A stretch of DNA of 64,000 nucleotides from CAYWMD01 sp964458575 (GCA_964458575.1 CAYWMD010000031.1:1-64000), one strand, 5' to 3'. Shown: positions 25,232 through 35,650, numbered from the stretch's first letter. Made by a program: numbers and translations. Notes: generated by a model from the letters alone, not told the origin.

Positions 25232-25390
25232 ATGAATGTATTCGTCATCGACATTGGTGGGACGCGCGAAAAGACCCACGTTACGGGCCAACCGACACGC
25301 GGGGAGGCGCTGCCCAAAGGTTGCCGCCCCGGCGACAACGCCAACGCGTTTCTCAGTGGCTTCCGCCTCGGGACCAACCAGAGCAATTAA
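25232..25390 (+). pseudogene. ppgK: Polyphosphate glucokinase (ROK family) with internal deletion
   Basis: A 52-codon frame joins the two ends of a polyphosphate glucokinase. The N-terminus MNVFVIDIGGT is the ROK phosphate-binding motif, continuing to THVTGQ. The C-terminus LPKGCRPGDNANAFLSGFRL matches the conserved end GDNANAFxGGFRLW of these kinases. The roughly 200 residues between them, including the sugar-binding and catalytic aspartate region, are missing. The enzyme normally makes glucose 6-phosphate, the substrate of the pgi product encoded 36 nt downstream, so it was probably part of this operon. The family call is from memory of the two motifs but both fit well. Confidence 0.6.
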
Positions 25391-25425
25391 TTTTAACGGA
25401 CTGAAACTGAAATCCGAATCCGACC

Positions 25426-27072
25426 ATGAACCAGATCAAACCCCTGAACCAACGGCCCGCGTGGAAGGCGCTCGCCGCCCACCAGAAGAAAATTGCGAAG
25501 CTGCATCTGCGACAGTTGTTCGCCGCCGACAAAAAGCGTGGCGAGAAATTCACGGCTCGCGGCGCCGGTCTGTTCCTGGATTACTCCAAGAACCGCATCA
25601 ATTCCGAGACCGTCAAGCTGCTCATCAAGCTGGCCAAGGAGTCGGATTTGAGCCATCGCATCACGGCGATGTTCCGCGGCGAGAAGATCAACATCACCGA
25701 GAACCGCGCCGTGTTGCACGTCGCCCTGCGCGCGCCGAAGTCGCAGAAGATTATTGTCGATGGCAAGGATGTCGTGCCGGAAGTCCACGAAGTGCTGGCC
25801 AAGATGGCAGCCTTCGCGGAGCGCGTCCGCAGCGGCAAATGGAAAGGGCACACCGGCAAGCGCATCAAGAACGTCATCAACATCGGCATCGGTGGTTCGG
25901 ACCTTGGCCCGGTGATGGCCTACGAGGCGTTGAAACATTACAGCCGGCGCGACATGACGTTCCGTTTCGTGTCGAACGTGGACGGGATTGATTTCGTCGA
26001 GGCCGTGCATGATCGGGACCCGGCCGAGACGTTGTTCATCGTTTCCTCCAAGACCTTCACGACCCTCGAGACGATGACCAACGCCGAAAGCGCACGGGCT
26101 TGGCTGCTGAAGGGACTCGGCGGCAACCGCAAAGCCGTGGCGAAGCACTTCGTCGCGGTCTCGACCAACGCTGAAAAGGTTTCGGCCTTCGGCATTGATA
26201 CGGCGAACATGTTCGGCTTCTGGGATTGGGTCGGCGGACGTTACTCGATGGATTCCGCCATCGGCCTCTCGACGATGCTGGCGGTCGGTCCGGAGAATTT
26301 CCGCAAGCTCCTCGCCGGCTTTCACGCCATGGACGAACATTTCCGCACCGCGCCGCTCGAAAAGAATCTGCCGGTGCTTATGGGGCTGTTGAGCGTTTGG
26401 AACACAAACTTCCTGGGCGCCGAAACGGTCGCCGTTCTGCCGTATGAAAATTACCTCAAGCGATTCCCGGCATATCTCCAGCAGCTGACCATGGAGAGCA
26501 ACGGCAAACACGTCACACTTCAGGGCGACCAGGTGACCTGCCAGACCAGCCCGATTTATTGGGGCGAACCCGGCACCAACGGCCAGCACTCGTTCTATCA
26601 ACTCATCCACCAGGGCACGCGGCTGATCCCGTGCGATTTTATCGCGTTCGCGAAGGCGCTCACGCCGCTGGGACGCCACCACGATCTGCTCATCGCCAAC
26701 GTCCTTGCCCAAAGCGAGGCGCTGGCCTTCGGCAAGACGGCGGCGGAGGTGAAAGCCGAAAAAGTCCCCGGCTGGCTCGTGCCTCACAAGGTTTTCGAGG
26801 GCAACCGTCCGTCCAACACAATCCTCGCCGAGAAGCTCACGGCGGAAACCCTCGGCGCCCTCGTGGCCCTCTATGAACACATCGTGTATGTCCAGGGAGT
26901 CGTCTGGGGCGTAAACCCATTCGATCAATGGGGTGTGGAACTGGGCAAGGTGCTGGCGATGCGCATCGCGCCCGAACTGGAAAGCAAGGCCAAACCGAAG
27001 CTCGCCCACGACAGTTCTACGAACGCCCTGATCCGTCGCTATCGGAAGATGAAAGCCGCAGGTCGGGCGTGA
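25426..27072 (+). CDS. pgi: Glucose-6-phosphate isomerase
   Basis: The 548-aa product is full length for the long bacterial form (about 549 aa). It interconverts glucose 6-phosphate and fructose 6-phosphate in the cytoplasm. Visible hallmarks are INIGIGGSDLGPVMAYEAL, the phosphate-binding VSSKTFTTLETMTNA, GGRYS with the nearby active-site region, QLTMESNGK, PGTNGQHSFYQLIHQGT, and the second signature NPFDQWGVELGK carrying the catalytic lysine. It lies between remnants of ppgK and the intact pgl, a sugar-phosphate operon. Confidence 0.95.
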   Translation: MNQIKPLNQRPAWKALAAHQKKIAKLHLRQLFAADKKRGEKFTARGAGLFLDYSKNRINSETVKLLIKLAKESDLSHRITAMFRGEKINITENRAVLHVALRAPKSQKIIVDGKDVVPEVHEVLAKMAAFAERVRSGKWKGHTGKRIKNVINIGIGGSDLGPVMAYEALKHYSRRDMTFRFVSNVDGIDFVEAVHDRDPAETLFIVSSKTFTTLETMTNAESARAWLLKGLGGNRKAVAKHFVAVSTNAEKVSAFGIDTANMFGFWDWVGGRYSMDSAIGLSTMLAVGPENFRKLLAGFHAMDEHFRTAPLEKNLPVLMGLLSVWNTNFLGAETVAVLPYENYLKRFPAYLQQLTMESNGKHVTLQGDQVTCQTSPIYWGEPGTNGQHSFYQLIHQGTRLIPCDFIAFAKALTPLGRHHDLLIANVLAQSEALAFGKTAAEVKAEKVPGWLVPHKVFEGNRPSNTILAEKLTAETLGALVALYEHIVYVQGVVWGVNPFDQWGVELGKVLAMRIAPELESKAKPKLAHDSSTNALIRRYRKMKAAGRA

Positions 27073-27199
27073 TTTCATCAGGTCGTGGCGAAGATAATGA
27101 GCCTATTCGTGAATCCAGATTGAAATAATTCCCTCCCGGATCAGGCACGCAGCTCTCTGCGACGAGCTAACGCTGGTTGGCGGATCGTTTTTTTGACGC

Positions 27200-27889
27200 A
27201 TGAAAATCCAGGTGTTGACCGATGCGGACGCCGTGGCCAATGCGGCGGCCGTCCAGATTGCCGCCCTCTCCCGCGAGGCCGTGGCCGCCCGGGGCCGGTT
27301 TCTGATCGCCGTCAGCGGCGGCAAAACTCCGTGGCAGATGCTTCGAGCGCTGGCCGGACAGGAGGTTCCATGGCCGCAATTCCACGTGTTTCAGGTGGAC
27401 GAACGCATTGCCCCCGCCGGCGACCCCGACCGCAATCTGACGCATCTGCGCGAAAGTCTGCTGTCGCATGCGCCGTTGCCGGCGGCGAACCTTCACGCCA
27501 TGCCCGTGGAAGAAAAGGATCTGGACGCCGCCGCCGCGAGTTACGCGCGGGAATTGGAAATTTCTGCGGGCATGCCGCCGGTTCTGGATCTGGCACATCT
27601 CGGTCTGGGCCCGGACGGTCATACGGCGTCGCTTGTGCCGAAGGATGCGGTGCTCGAGGTTCACGACCGCGAAGTGGCGCTGACGGGCGTTTACATGGGG
27701 CGCCGCCGCATGACGCTGACGTATCCGGTCCTGAACCGCGCGCGCAACATTCTCTGGCTCGCGACCGGGGCCGAGAAAACGGCGATGCTCCGCCGTTTGC
27801 GCGACGCGGATGTCTCCATTCCGGCCGGCCGCGTGCGGCGCGAGAACGCCGTCGTGCTCGCGGATGCGGCGGCCGCGGCGAACCTTTGA
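27200..27889 (+). CDS. pgl: 6-phosphogluconolactonase
   Basis: This 229-aa protein hydrolyses 6-phosphoglucono-1,5-lactone in the oxidative pentose phosphate pathway. It belongs to the NagB/RpiA-like fold family: FLIAVSGGKTPWQMLRAL binds the phosphate, FQVDERIAP carries the conserved DER, and LGLGPDGHTASLVP is the catalytic GxGxDGHTASLFP-type motif. Length is normal (about 230-240 aa). It follows pgi after a 127-nt gap and is followed 7 nt later by a truncated rpiB. Confidence 0.92.
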   Translation: MKIQVLTDADAVANAAAVQIAALSREAVAARGRFLIAVSGGKTPWQMLRALAGQEVPWPQFHVFQVDERIAPAGDPDRNLTHLRESLLSHAPLPAANLHAMPVEEKDLDAAAASYARELEISAGMPPVLDLAHLGLGPDGHTASLVPKDAVLEVHDREVALTGVYMGRRRMTLTYPVLNRARNILWLATGAEKTAMLRRLRDADVSIPAGRVRRENAVVLADAAAAANL

Positions 27890-27896
27890 TTGAATT

Positions 27897-28010
27897 ATGC
27901 GCATTGGAATTGCGACCGACCACGCCGGTATTGGCCTGAAGGAGGAATTGGTTTCACGACTCCGCTCCGCTGGGCACGAGTTCGTGCACTCCGGCGCGCA
28001 TCAACTGACG
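27897..28010 (+). pseudogene. rpiB: Ribose-5-phosphate isomerase B, 3'-truncated
   Basis: The frame opens with MRIGIATDHAGIGLKEELVS, then RLRSAGHEF and GAHQL: the N-terminal 38 residues of RpiB, including the DHAG motif. After that the family sequence ends and the frame continues through unrelated bases to a stop at 28121. RpiB is about 145 aa, so three quarters, including the catalytic cysteine and the CGTGIG motif, are gone. The remnant abuts the 3' end of a convergent aminotransferase gene. The start, 7 nt after pgl, shows that it belonged to the pgi-pgl operon. Confidence 0.7.
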
Positions 28011-28062
28011 TCCCTGCCAGATCATTGCTTTGCGCCTTGGGCCTTTGTGCTGAAATCCGCTG

Positions 28063-29238
28063 CTATTGTTTCGCCCTCAGCTTCTGCACGTACCCCTCGA
28101 TGCGGTCGCTTGCTTCGATGAGTTGCTCGTAGCTCGTGGCGAAGCACGCACGGCAAAAACCCGAGCCGTTCGTACCGAAGGCCGTGCCCGGCACCATCGC
28201 GACTTTCTCCGTCTGCAACAGCCCGACGGCAAAATCCTTTTCGTTCAGACCGGTCGCGGCCACGGACGGAAACGCGTAGAATGAAGCGCGGGGCAAATGA
28301 CATTTCAGTCCGATTTCGTTGAGCCGGCGCACGAGAAAATCGCGGCGGCGCTGGTATTGATCGCGCATTTCCTTCATCGCATCCTCGCCGCGCACGAGCG
28401 CTTCAATGGCGGCTTCCTGGCTGATGATGGAGGCGCACATCATGGAGTATTGATGCACTTTCATCATGGCCTCGATGAGCGCTGCCGGACCGCAGGCGTA
28501 ACCGATGCGCCAGCCGGTCATGGCGAACGCCTTGGAAAATCCGTGCAGAAAAACCACACGCTCCTTCATGCCCGGCAGGCTCGCGATGCTCGTGTGTTCG
28601 CCCTCGAAGGTGAGTTCGGAATAAATCTCGTCGCTCAACACGAGCAGGTCTTTTTCGACCACGAACTTGGCGATGGCCTCGATCTGCGCGCGGGTGCAAG
28701 TGCCGCCGGTGGGATTGCACGGCAGGTTGAGCACGAGCAGTTTCGCGCCCGGCTGCCACGCGGAACGGAGCGCTTCGGCGGTTAGCGCGAAGTTGTCCTT
28801 CGCGAAGGTCGGCACGGGAATCGCCTCGCCGTGGACGAGCGTGATGCTGGGATGATAACTCACGTAGCACGGCTGGTGGAACATCACCTTGTCGCCGGGA
28901 TTCACCAGCGCGCGGAACGCAATGTCCAGCGCCTCACTCACGCCCACGGTGACGAGAATCTCGTCCTCTGGCCGGTAGCCAATGCAGAAGTGTTTTTCAC
29001 AGTAACGGCTGATGGCGCGGCGCAGTTCAATCAGGCCGAGATTCGATGTGTAATGCGTTTTGCCTTTTTCCAGCGCGTAAATCGCCGCCTCGCGGATGTG
29101 CCACGGCGTGTCGAAGTCCGGCTCGCCGATGCCCAAAGAAATCACGTCCTGCATCTTCGCGACGATTTCGAAGAAGTCGCGGATGCCGGAACGCGGCAGA
29201 TTGACGACGTGGCGGGCGATGTAGCGCGAGGTGTCCAT
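28063..29238 (-). CDS. PLP-dependent aminotransferase, class I/II (aspartate aminotransferase family)
   Basis: The 391-aa protein is a fold-type I aminotransferase of the AspC/AlaA-like group. Visible motifs are ISLGIGEPDFDTP at the N-terminus, LLVLNLPCNPTGGTCT, LSDEIYSELTFEG and GFSKAFAMTGWRIGY, which holds the PLP-binding lysine in SKAFAMTG. The PLP-phosphate arginine is in WRIGY. Substrate specificity cannot be fixed from sequence. An Lrp/AsnC regulator lies upstream on the same strand, separated by 247 nt that contain an inverted repeat pair, and is a plausible regulator. Confidence 0.9.
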   Translation of the reverse strand: MDTSRYIARHVVNLPRSGIRDFFEIVAKMQDVISLGIGEPDFDTPWHIREAAIYALEKGKTHYTSNLGLIELRRAISRYCEKHFCIGYRPEDEILVTVGVSEALDIAFRALVNPGDKVMFHQPCYVSYHPSITLVHGEAIPVPTFAKDNFALTAEALRSAWQPGAKLLVLNLPCNPTGGTCTRAQIEAIAKFVVEKDLLVLSDEIYSELTFEGEHTSIASLPGMKERVVFLHGFSKAFAMTGWRIGYACGPAALIEAMMKVHQYSMMCASIISQEAAIEALVRGEDAMKEMRDQYQRRRDFLVRRLNEIGLKCHLPRASFYAFPSVAATGLNEKDFAVGLLQTEKVAMVPGTAFGTNGSGFCRACFATSYEQLIEASDRIEGYVQKLRAKQ

Positions 29239-29282
29239 GATCGCTGGTCAGGCCGGCGGTCGGTGGGTTTGCCGTGGCTTTT

Positions 29283-29438
29283 CTCCCTCACCCCGGCCCT
29301 CTCCCGCTGGGAGAGGGAGAAGTGCCGTCCGTCCCTTTAAAAATTGGGTGATGGAATTTGCCGGATGTCCTTTGGCAAAGATCGAAGCGGACATATGCTG
29401 TCCCCTCTCCCAGCGGGAGAGGGTTAGGGTGAGGGAGA
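29283..29438. repeat. Inverted pair of extragenic palindromic repeats
   Basis: CCCTCACCCCGGCCCTCTCC begins the left unit (29283-29322), which contains its own hairpin CTCTCCCGCTGGGAGAG. The right unit (29403-29438) is the reverse complement with two differences and contains CTCTCCCAGCGGGAGAG. The units are 80 nt apart, so the whole can fold as a large cruciform. A second pair of the same family lies at 54225-54416. They resemble REP/BIME-type elements and may also terminate transcription between the Lrp and aminotransferase genes. Confidence 0.8.
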
Positions 29439-29485
29439 ATCGTGGATGCATTTCAAGGTCAAAGCAGTTTTTAAGCAACCGACCA

Positions 29486-29968
29486 CTACGGGGAGACCTT
29501 GAGCCGTTCGTTTTCCGCCACGCCGGCGTCCAGCATGAAGCCGTGTTCCTTGTAGGACCGCAGCATGAAGTGCGTGGACGTGGATAATACGCCCTCGAGC
29601 GTGGAAAGTTTTTCAGAAACGAAGCCCGCGACTTTTTGCAGCGTTGCGCCGCGCACAAAGACCAGCAGGTCGTAGCCGCCGGACATGAGGTAGCACGACT
29701 CCACCTCGTCGAAGCGGCTGATGCGATCCGCGAGGCGGTTGAAGCCGCCGCCGCGTTCGGGCGTGATGCGCACCTCGATGACTGCGCGCACCAATTCGGC
29801 GTCTTCCAGGGCCAGGTTCATCACCGGGCGGAATCCGAGCAGGACGCGCTGCTGTTTCAACTCCTCCAGTTCGCGGTTTACCTCAGCCTCGGACAGTTTG
29901 AGCACCTGCGCCATTTGCGCGGTGCTCAAGCCGCCGCCTTCCAGCAGCAGTTTTACGATTGGTTTCAT
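29486..29968 (-). CDS. Lrp/AsnC-family transcriptional regulator
   Basis: A 160-aa protein from the ATG at 29968. The N-terminal winged helix-turn-helix (LSTAQMAQVLKLSEAEVNRE) is followed by the RAM/AsnC ligand domain: LVRAVIEVRITPERGGGF, FDEVESCYLMSGGYDLLVFV and FVSEKLSTLEGVLSTSTHF. Lrp proteins sense amino acids and act locally or globally; the aminotransferase downstream on the same strand is the natural local target. An upstream extension of the frame to 30070 has no family similarity. hflX is transcribed divergently. Confidence 0.9.
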   Translation of the reverse strand: MKPIVKLLLEGGGLSTAQMAQVLKLSEAEVNRELEELKQQRVLLGFRPVMNLALEDAELVRAVIEVRITPERGGGFNRLADRISRFDEVESCYLMSGGYDLLVFVRGATLQKVAGFVSEKLSTLEGVLSTSTHFMLRSYKEHGFMLDAGVAENERLKVSP

Positions 29969-30181
29969 CCGCGGCGGATTCTCGCAAGAAATCGGCGAAA
30001 ATCCATACTTATTCCGGCGGAGCATTCGCACCGGGGCGCAACTCGCCACCGCCAGGACGGCGCGCGGCACTCCGAGCCGCGCTCCAATGCCGGTTCAGAA
30101 TTGCGCGCCGGGCCACGTTCACAACCCGTCTTGTCCTGCCCGGCGCGCGTGTTATGCTGTCTGGGTAGTCACGAAACCGAG

Positions 30182-31492
<1,311 letters not shown>

Positions 31493-31564
31493 GCAGCGGC
31501 GGCGGCGGCGTTCCGTGGCAATTTTTTTCGTGTCTTTCGCGGGTTTCGCGGTTAAACCCTTCGC

Positions 31565-32275
31565 ATGTCCCACGCGCTGCGGATCAAAGACCAGCCGGCG
31601 AGCGAGCGTCCGCGCGAACGGCTGGCCGCCAAGGGGCCGGGCGCGCTGACCGACGCGGAACTCATCGCCATTCTGCTTCGCACCGGTCTCAAAGGAGCAA
31701 ACGCCATCGAAATCGGAGCGCAGTTGTTGAAACAATTCGGCTCATTGCAGGCACTGGCGCGGGCCTCGGTGGATGACCTGCAGCGGATCAAAGGCATCGG
31801 GCACGACAAGGCGGTGACGTTGATCGCCGCGTTCACCCTCGCGCGAAAAATGGCGGAGGAACTACAGCGCGAATCCCCGGTGCTCGACAATCCCGAAGCG
31901 GTCGTCGCCCTGCTCAAAGGCCAGAATCTCGTCAAGGACGTGGAGACGCTTCAGGTGCTGTTGCTCAACACGCGGCGAAGGCTGATTCGCGTGGTGGAGA
32001 TTGCCGACGGCACGGTGGACACGTTGCTCGTCCACGCGCGGGAGGTGTTCCGGGCGGCCATCGCGGCGAACGCCTCGGCCATTGTGCTGGCGCACAATCA
32101 TCCGAGCGGCGACCCAACCCCGAGCGAAGCGGACATCAAGGTGACGCGCGACCTCATCCGCGCCGGGCAGCTTTTGAAAATTGACGTGCTCGACCACGTG
32201 ATCATCGGCCGGGCGGCGGAGGGCCGGGCGAAGGATCATGTGTCGCTGCGGGAGCTGGGATATTTTTACTCGTGA
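31565..32275 (+). CDS. radC: RadC-like JAMM/MPN protein
   Basis: The 236-aa protein has an N-terminal helix-hairpin-helix-like region (SDLQRIKGIG-type, here DDLQRIKGIG). The C-terminal MPN+/JAMM domain has the metal-binding motif HNHPSGDPTPSEAD (H177, H179, D190). RadC was once linked to DNA repair, but its real function is unsettled; the JAMM fold suggests a metalloprotease or nuclease. All metal ligands are present. It follows hflX after 72 nt and precedes lpxA by 46 nt. Confidence 0.92.
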   Translation: MSHALRIKDQPASERPRERLAAKGPGALTDAELIAILLRTGLKGANAIEIGAQLLKQFGSLQALARASVDDLQRIKGIGHDKAVTLIAAFTLARKMAEELQRESPVLDNPEAVVALLKGQNLVKDVETLQVLLLNTRRRLIRVVEIADGTVDTLLVHAREVFRAAIAANASAIVLAHNHPSGDPTPSEADIKVTRDLIRAGQLLKIDVLDHVIIGRAAEGRAKDHVSLRELGYFYS

Positions 32276-32321
32276 TTTCGGATTTCCATTGCCGGGCGCT
32301 TCTGGTTTGCTGGACAAGGTA

Positions 32322-33128
32322 ATGATTCATCCAACGGCCATTATTCACCCCAAAGCCCGGCTGGACCCAACCGTGAAGGTTGGTCCCGGCTCGGTGATTG
32401 ATGAAGGGGTCGAGGTGGGCGCAGGGTGCGTCCTCGGGCCGCACGTTTATCTCACCGGTTTGGCGCGGATTGGCAAGCGCAACATCTTTCACGCCGGTTG
32501 CGTCATCGGCGACGCGCCGCAGGATTTGAAATACGGCGGCGAGGCGACGGGGCTGCGCATCGGCGACGACAACGTGTTCCGCGAGCATTTCACAGTGCAT
32601 CGCTCGAACAAGGTGGGTGAGGAAACGATCATCGGGTCGCGCAATTTTTTCATGCAGCACTCGCACGTGGCCCACAACTGCATCATCGGCCATCATGTGA
32701 TTCTCGCGGGTGGGGCGTTGCTGGCCGGCCACGTCACGGTGCAGGACCGGGCATTCATCTCGGGCAACTGCCTGGTGCATCAATTCTGCCGGGTGGGCAC
32801 GCTGGCACTGATGCAAGGCGGGTCGGCCATCAGCAAGGATTTGCCGCCGTTTACGGTCGCCCTGCACAACAACGAAATGTGCGGGTTGAATGTCGTCGGA
32901 CTTCGGCGGGCGGGGTTCACCGCGGACCAGCGACTGGAATTGAAGCAACTCTACCATGCGCTGTTCCGCACTCGGCAAAGTCTCCGCGACGCTATTGCCG
33001 CGGGCCGCAAACGCTTTCCCGGACCGGCGGCGGTCGCGATGCTTGATTTCGTGGCCGCCGCGCGACGGGGGGTGTGCGCTGACGTGGGGCGCAATGCCGG
33101 TGCGGAGGGCAGACGCGTGTTGGATTGA
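32322..33128 (+). CDS. lpxA: Acyl-[ACP]--UDP-N-acetylglucosamine O-acyltransferase
   Basis: The 268-aa protein catalyses the first step of lipid A synthesis, acylating UDP-GlcNAc at the 3-hydroxyl. Hexapeptide repeats of the left-handed beta helix start at MIHPTAIIHPKARLDPTVKV and run through VEVGAGCVLGPHVYLTG and HVAHNCIIGHHVILAGGALL, where the conserved histidine after VA (H118) fits the catalytic base. The C-terminal helical part begins at NNEMCGLNVVGLRRAGF, typical of LpxA. A purine-rich AAGG precedes ATG 32322. It implies a lipopolysaccharide outer membrane. No other lpx gene is nearby. Confidence 0.93.
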   Translation: MIHPTAIIHPKARLDPTVKVGPGSVIDEGVEVGAGCVLGPHVYLTGLARIGKRNIFHAGCVIGDAPQDLKYGGEATGLRIGDDNVFREHFTVHRSNKVGEETIIGSRNFFMQHSHVAHNCIIGHHVILAGGALLAGHVTVQDRAFISGNCLVHQFCRVGTLALMQGGSAISKDLPPFTVALHNNEMCGLNVVGLRRAGFTADQRLELKQLYHALFRTRQSLRDAIAAGRKRFPGPAAVAMLDFVAAARRGVCADVGRNAGAEGRRVLD

Positions 33129-33174
33129 CTGGAGTGAAGTTGGAGTGAAGTTGGCTTTTGACGAGACTGGGACG

Positions 33175-34326
33175 ATGCGTTACGCTGAAAAATCTACGAT
33201 GAGTTGTTGCTGGTCCAACTGGGTTTGTCGCTTGGGATTGGCGGGCATGACCTTGACCGCGGTGCTCCCGGCGTATGCGCAGCGGGCGCCGTACCGGGGC
33301 GTACGACCCATCGAGTTCTCCGAACCGCGCAGCGACGTTATTAGCTCGAACGTAAACCAACTGCGAACACCCAAGCAGACATCCCTCCAGGATCTGGAAA
33401 AGGAAATCAAAAAGCCCTTTGAATTGCTGAGCCCCGGTAGCGAACCGGCCCCCCGGCTTTCGACAACGCCGGCGCTGCGCACGCCGCAGTCGGCAGCCCG
33501 GACGAAGCAAATGAAAGAACTGCTGGAGAAACGCAACGAATGGATTTTTCTGGATCCCGAGGACTATCATGGGTTGGGGTTGACAGCGGAGGAAATGCTG
33601 AGGGTTACCGAATACGAGCCGGACGGCCGGGTGAAGAAGGAGAAAACACCGTTGGAGCAGTATTACGAGAAGATGGACAAAGCCCGCGCCGACCTCCACG
33701 CCATGGCTACCAACCGCGCGCGCAGCGATGACTTCTTCAATCTGCGGTCAACAGACGAACCGACGGATCGGGCGAAAGAAAGGGGATTCGCCGGGCAGCC
33801 GAATCCGGTCAAGTCCGGGTCGGGTGAGTTGGAATTGAACCCGAACCCGCAGCCCGCCACCGAGGCTTCCAGTTTCAACCTGAACGGGAAGGAACAGACC
33901 ATTGGGCAGGGTTTTGCCGAGTTCTTCGGATTCGGCAAGCCTGAGTCTCCCGAGGAAGTCGCCAAGCGTGTCCGGAATCAGGAAGCGCATCAAAAAGAAT
34001 TCAAGGATTTGCTGGGCGTGCCGGCATCATCACCGCTGACTGCCACCGCCGGCCCGTTGGAGGCCTTGACCGGTGACGGGCTTGTCACACCACCGTCGCT
34101 CGCCACCGGAGGTTTGGGAAAGTCGCCCGGCGCCAATCAGTCGGTTTCAACCTCCCAGCCGCCGAGTGCGAGTCCAAATGCGTCGGTGGCCACTTCGATT
34201 CTCCCGGGTGCGCAGGCCAACGCCGGATTGCCCGCCTGGCAAACCACCCTCGCCCCGCCCGCACCCGAAACGACGCGGAAGCCGCTTCAGACCCCGAGCT
34301 TCCAGATTCCTCAGCGAAAGTTCTGA
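33175..34326 (+). CDS. Secreted proline/serine-rich protein, function unknown
   Basis: The 383-aa product from ATG 33175 has a signal peptide: a basic start, the hydrophobic run LGLAGMTLTAVLPAYA and an AYA-Q cleavage site. The mature part has a helical, charged region (residues 60-170, with PEDYHGLGLTAEEMLRVTEY). A long low-complexity tail, rich in Pro, Ser, Thr and Gly, probably disordered, makes up the rest. I recognise no domain. The upstream open extension to 32956 overlaps lpxA and is not used. It lies 46 nt after lpxA. Confidence 0.75.
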   Translation: MRYAEKSTMSCCWSNWVCRLGLAGMTLTAVLPAYAQRAPYRGVRPIEFSEPRSDVISSNVNQLRTPKQTSLQDLEKEIKKPFELLSPGSEPAPRLSTTPALRTPQSAARTKQMKELLEKRNEWIFLDPEDYHGLGLTAEEMLRVTEYEPDGRVKKEKTPLEQYYEKMDKARADLHAMATNRARSDDFFNLRSTDEPTDRAKERGFAGQPNPVKSGSGELELNPNPQPATEASSFNLNGKEQTIGQGFAEFFGFGKPESPEEVAKRVRNQEAHQKEFKDLLGVPASSPLTATAGPLEALTGDGLVTPPSLATGGLGKSPGANQSVSTSQPPSASPNASVATSILPGAQANAGLPAWQTTLAPPAPETTRKPLQTPSFQIPQRKF

Positions 34327-34347
34327 GCCGAGCCATCGCTGTTGCTT

Positions 34348-35553
34348 TCAGTCCCAGTGAAGCACCCGCACCGTGGTGCCCGCAAAGAACGTCGTGTTCG
34401 CCGGAACGTCCACCAAACCGTCGGCGGTTGCCAGCGAACCGAGCGCGTGGGAGGCCTGCCGGCCGGCGGAGCAGACTTTCCCGGCGGCATCCACGCGCAC
34501 GCGCATGAAGTGGCGACGATGGCCGGAATTGGCGAGCGACTCGGACAATATGGCCGGATAAGCAGGCAGGGCCAGTTCAGCGGCCCCCTGCCATCGCCAG
34601 ATCGCCGGGCGCACCAGGAGAAGGAACGTGACCAGCGCCGAGACGGGATTTCCCGGCAGGCCGAAAAGGAGTTTTTTCTGGTGCCGGCCGAAGACGAAGG
34701 GCCGACCCGGTTTGATGGCCACCTTCCAGAACTGCAACTCGCCGCCGAGTTCTTCAAACGCCGCTTTCACGAAGTCCATTTCTCCCACCGAGACGCCGCC
34801 CGAAGTCACCACCATATCACATTGGCCGAAGGCATCTTCCAAAGCCTTCCTTGTGGCCCGGAGTTCGTCGGGAACAAGGGGAAAAGTCACGGCCTGCCCG
34901 CCGGCCCGGGCAATCAACGGCGACAACGCTGCGCGATTGCTCTCATAAATTTGTCCGGGCCCGAGCGCTTCGCCCGCTTCGCGGAGTTCGGACCCCGTGG
35001 CTAACAGGCCCACAACCGGGCGCCGACCGACGCCTACCGCCCGCAAGCCCATGGTTGCGAGCAGCGCCAGTCTGACAGCTGTCAACACGTCGCCGCACGA
35101 GGCCAGCGTTTCACCGCGGGTCACCTCTTCGCCACGCCGCCGCACGTTTTCCCACGGTTGTACACAGTCAAACACGGAGATGACATCCGGGTTCGAGTTG
35201 TCCACGTGCGTGTCTTCCTGCATCACCACGGCGTCGGCGCCGTGCGGCAGCGCTGAGCCCGTGAACAGGCGCACACACTGGCCTTCGGAGAGTTTGCCCG
35301 AGAACGTTTCGCCGGCCGCCACCCGGCCAACCAGATTCAAATTGACCGGCGATCCGGGTTTCGCCGCTGCCACATCCGACTTCCGCACGGCGTATCCGTC
35401 CATGGCCGAGTTGTCGAAAAGCGGCAGATCCAGGGGGGCGGAAATGCTTTCGACGAGCACCCGCCGGGTTGCCTCGCGCAGCGGGACGCGTTCGATGGAT
35501 GGCGGCGGCAGCCAGGCCAGAATGCGGGACAGGGCTTCTTCCAGTTCTTGCAT
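34348..35553 (-). CDS. moeA: Molybdopterin molybdotransferase MoeA
   Basis: The 401-aa protein inserts molybdate into adenylated molybdopterin. Its domains follow the MoeA order: LFDNSAMDGYAV and AAGETFSGKL, then FTGSALPHGADAVVMQEDT, then the MogA-like domain with GLLATGSEL, QIYESNRAAL and VVTSGGVSVGEMDFV, and FGLPGNPVSALVTF. The C-terminal beta domain ends at VRVLHWD. Length is normal. No other molybdenum cofactor genes are in the window. Confidence 0.93.
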   Translation of the reverse strand: MQELEEALSRILAWLPPPSIERVPLREATRRVLVESISAPLDLPLFDNSAMDGYAVRKSDVAAAKPGSPVNLNLVGRVAAGETFSGKLSEGQCVRLFTGSALPHGADAVVMQEDTHVDNSNPDVISVFDCVQPWENVRRRGEEVTRGETLASCGDVLTAVRLALLATMGLRAVGVGRRPVVGLLATGSELREAGEALGPGQIYESNRAALSPLIARAGGQAVTFPLVPDELRATRKALEDAFGQCDMVVTSGGVSVGEMDFVKAAFEELGGELQFWKVAIKPGRPFVFGRHQKKLLFGLPGNPVSALVTFLLLVRPAIWRWQGAAELALPAYPAILSESLANSGHRRHFMRVRVDAAGKVCSAGRQASHALGSLATADGLVDVPANTTFFAGTTVRVLHWD

Positions 35554-35650
35554 GCGGCAAGCTCAAAGCTCCCAGGGCAAAGTTCAAGGGAATTCCAGCG
35601 GCAAAACGAAAGTCACCGGAGTTGCGGCGTTCAACGCCGGTCCGACGCGA

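Noticed and set aside
25393..27078. Long minus-strand open frame opposite pgi
   Set aside because: pgi on the plus strand carries all isomerase signatures; the antisense frame shows none.
29636..30148. Upstream extension of the hflX frame
   Set aside because: It is antisense to the Lrp gene and lacks HflX-like sequence; the family start lies near 30150-30182.
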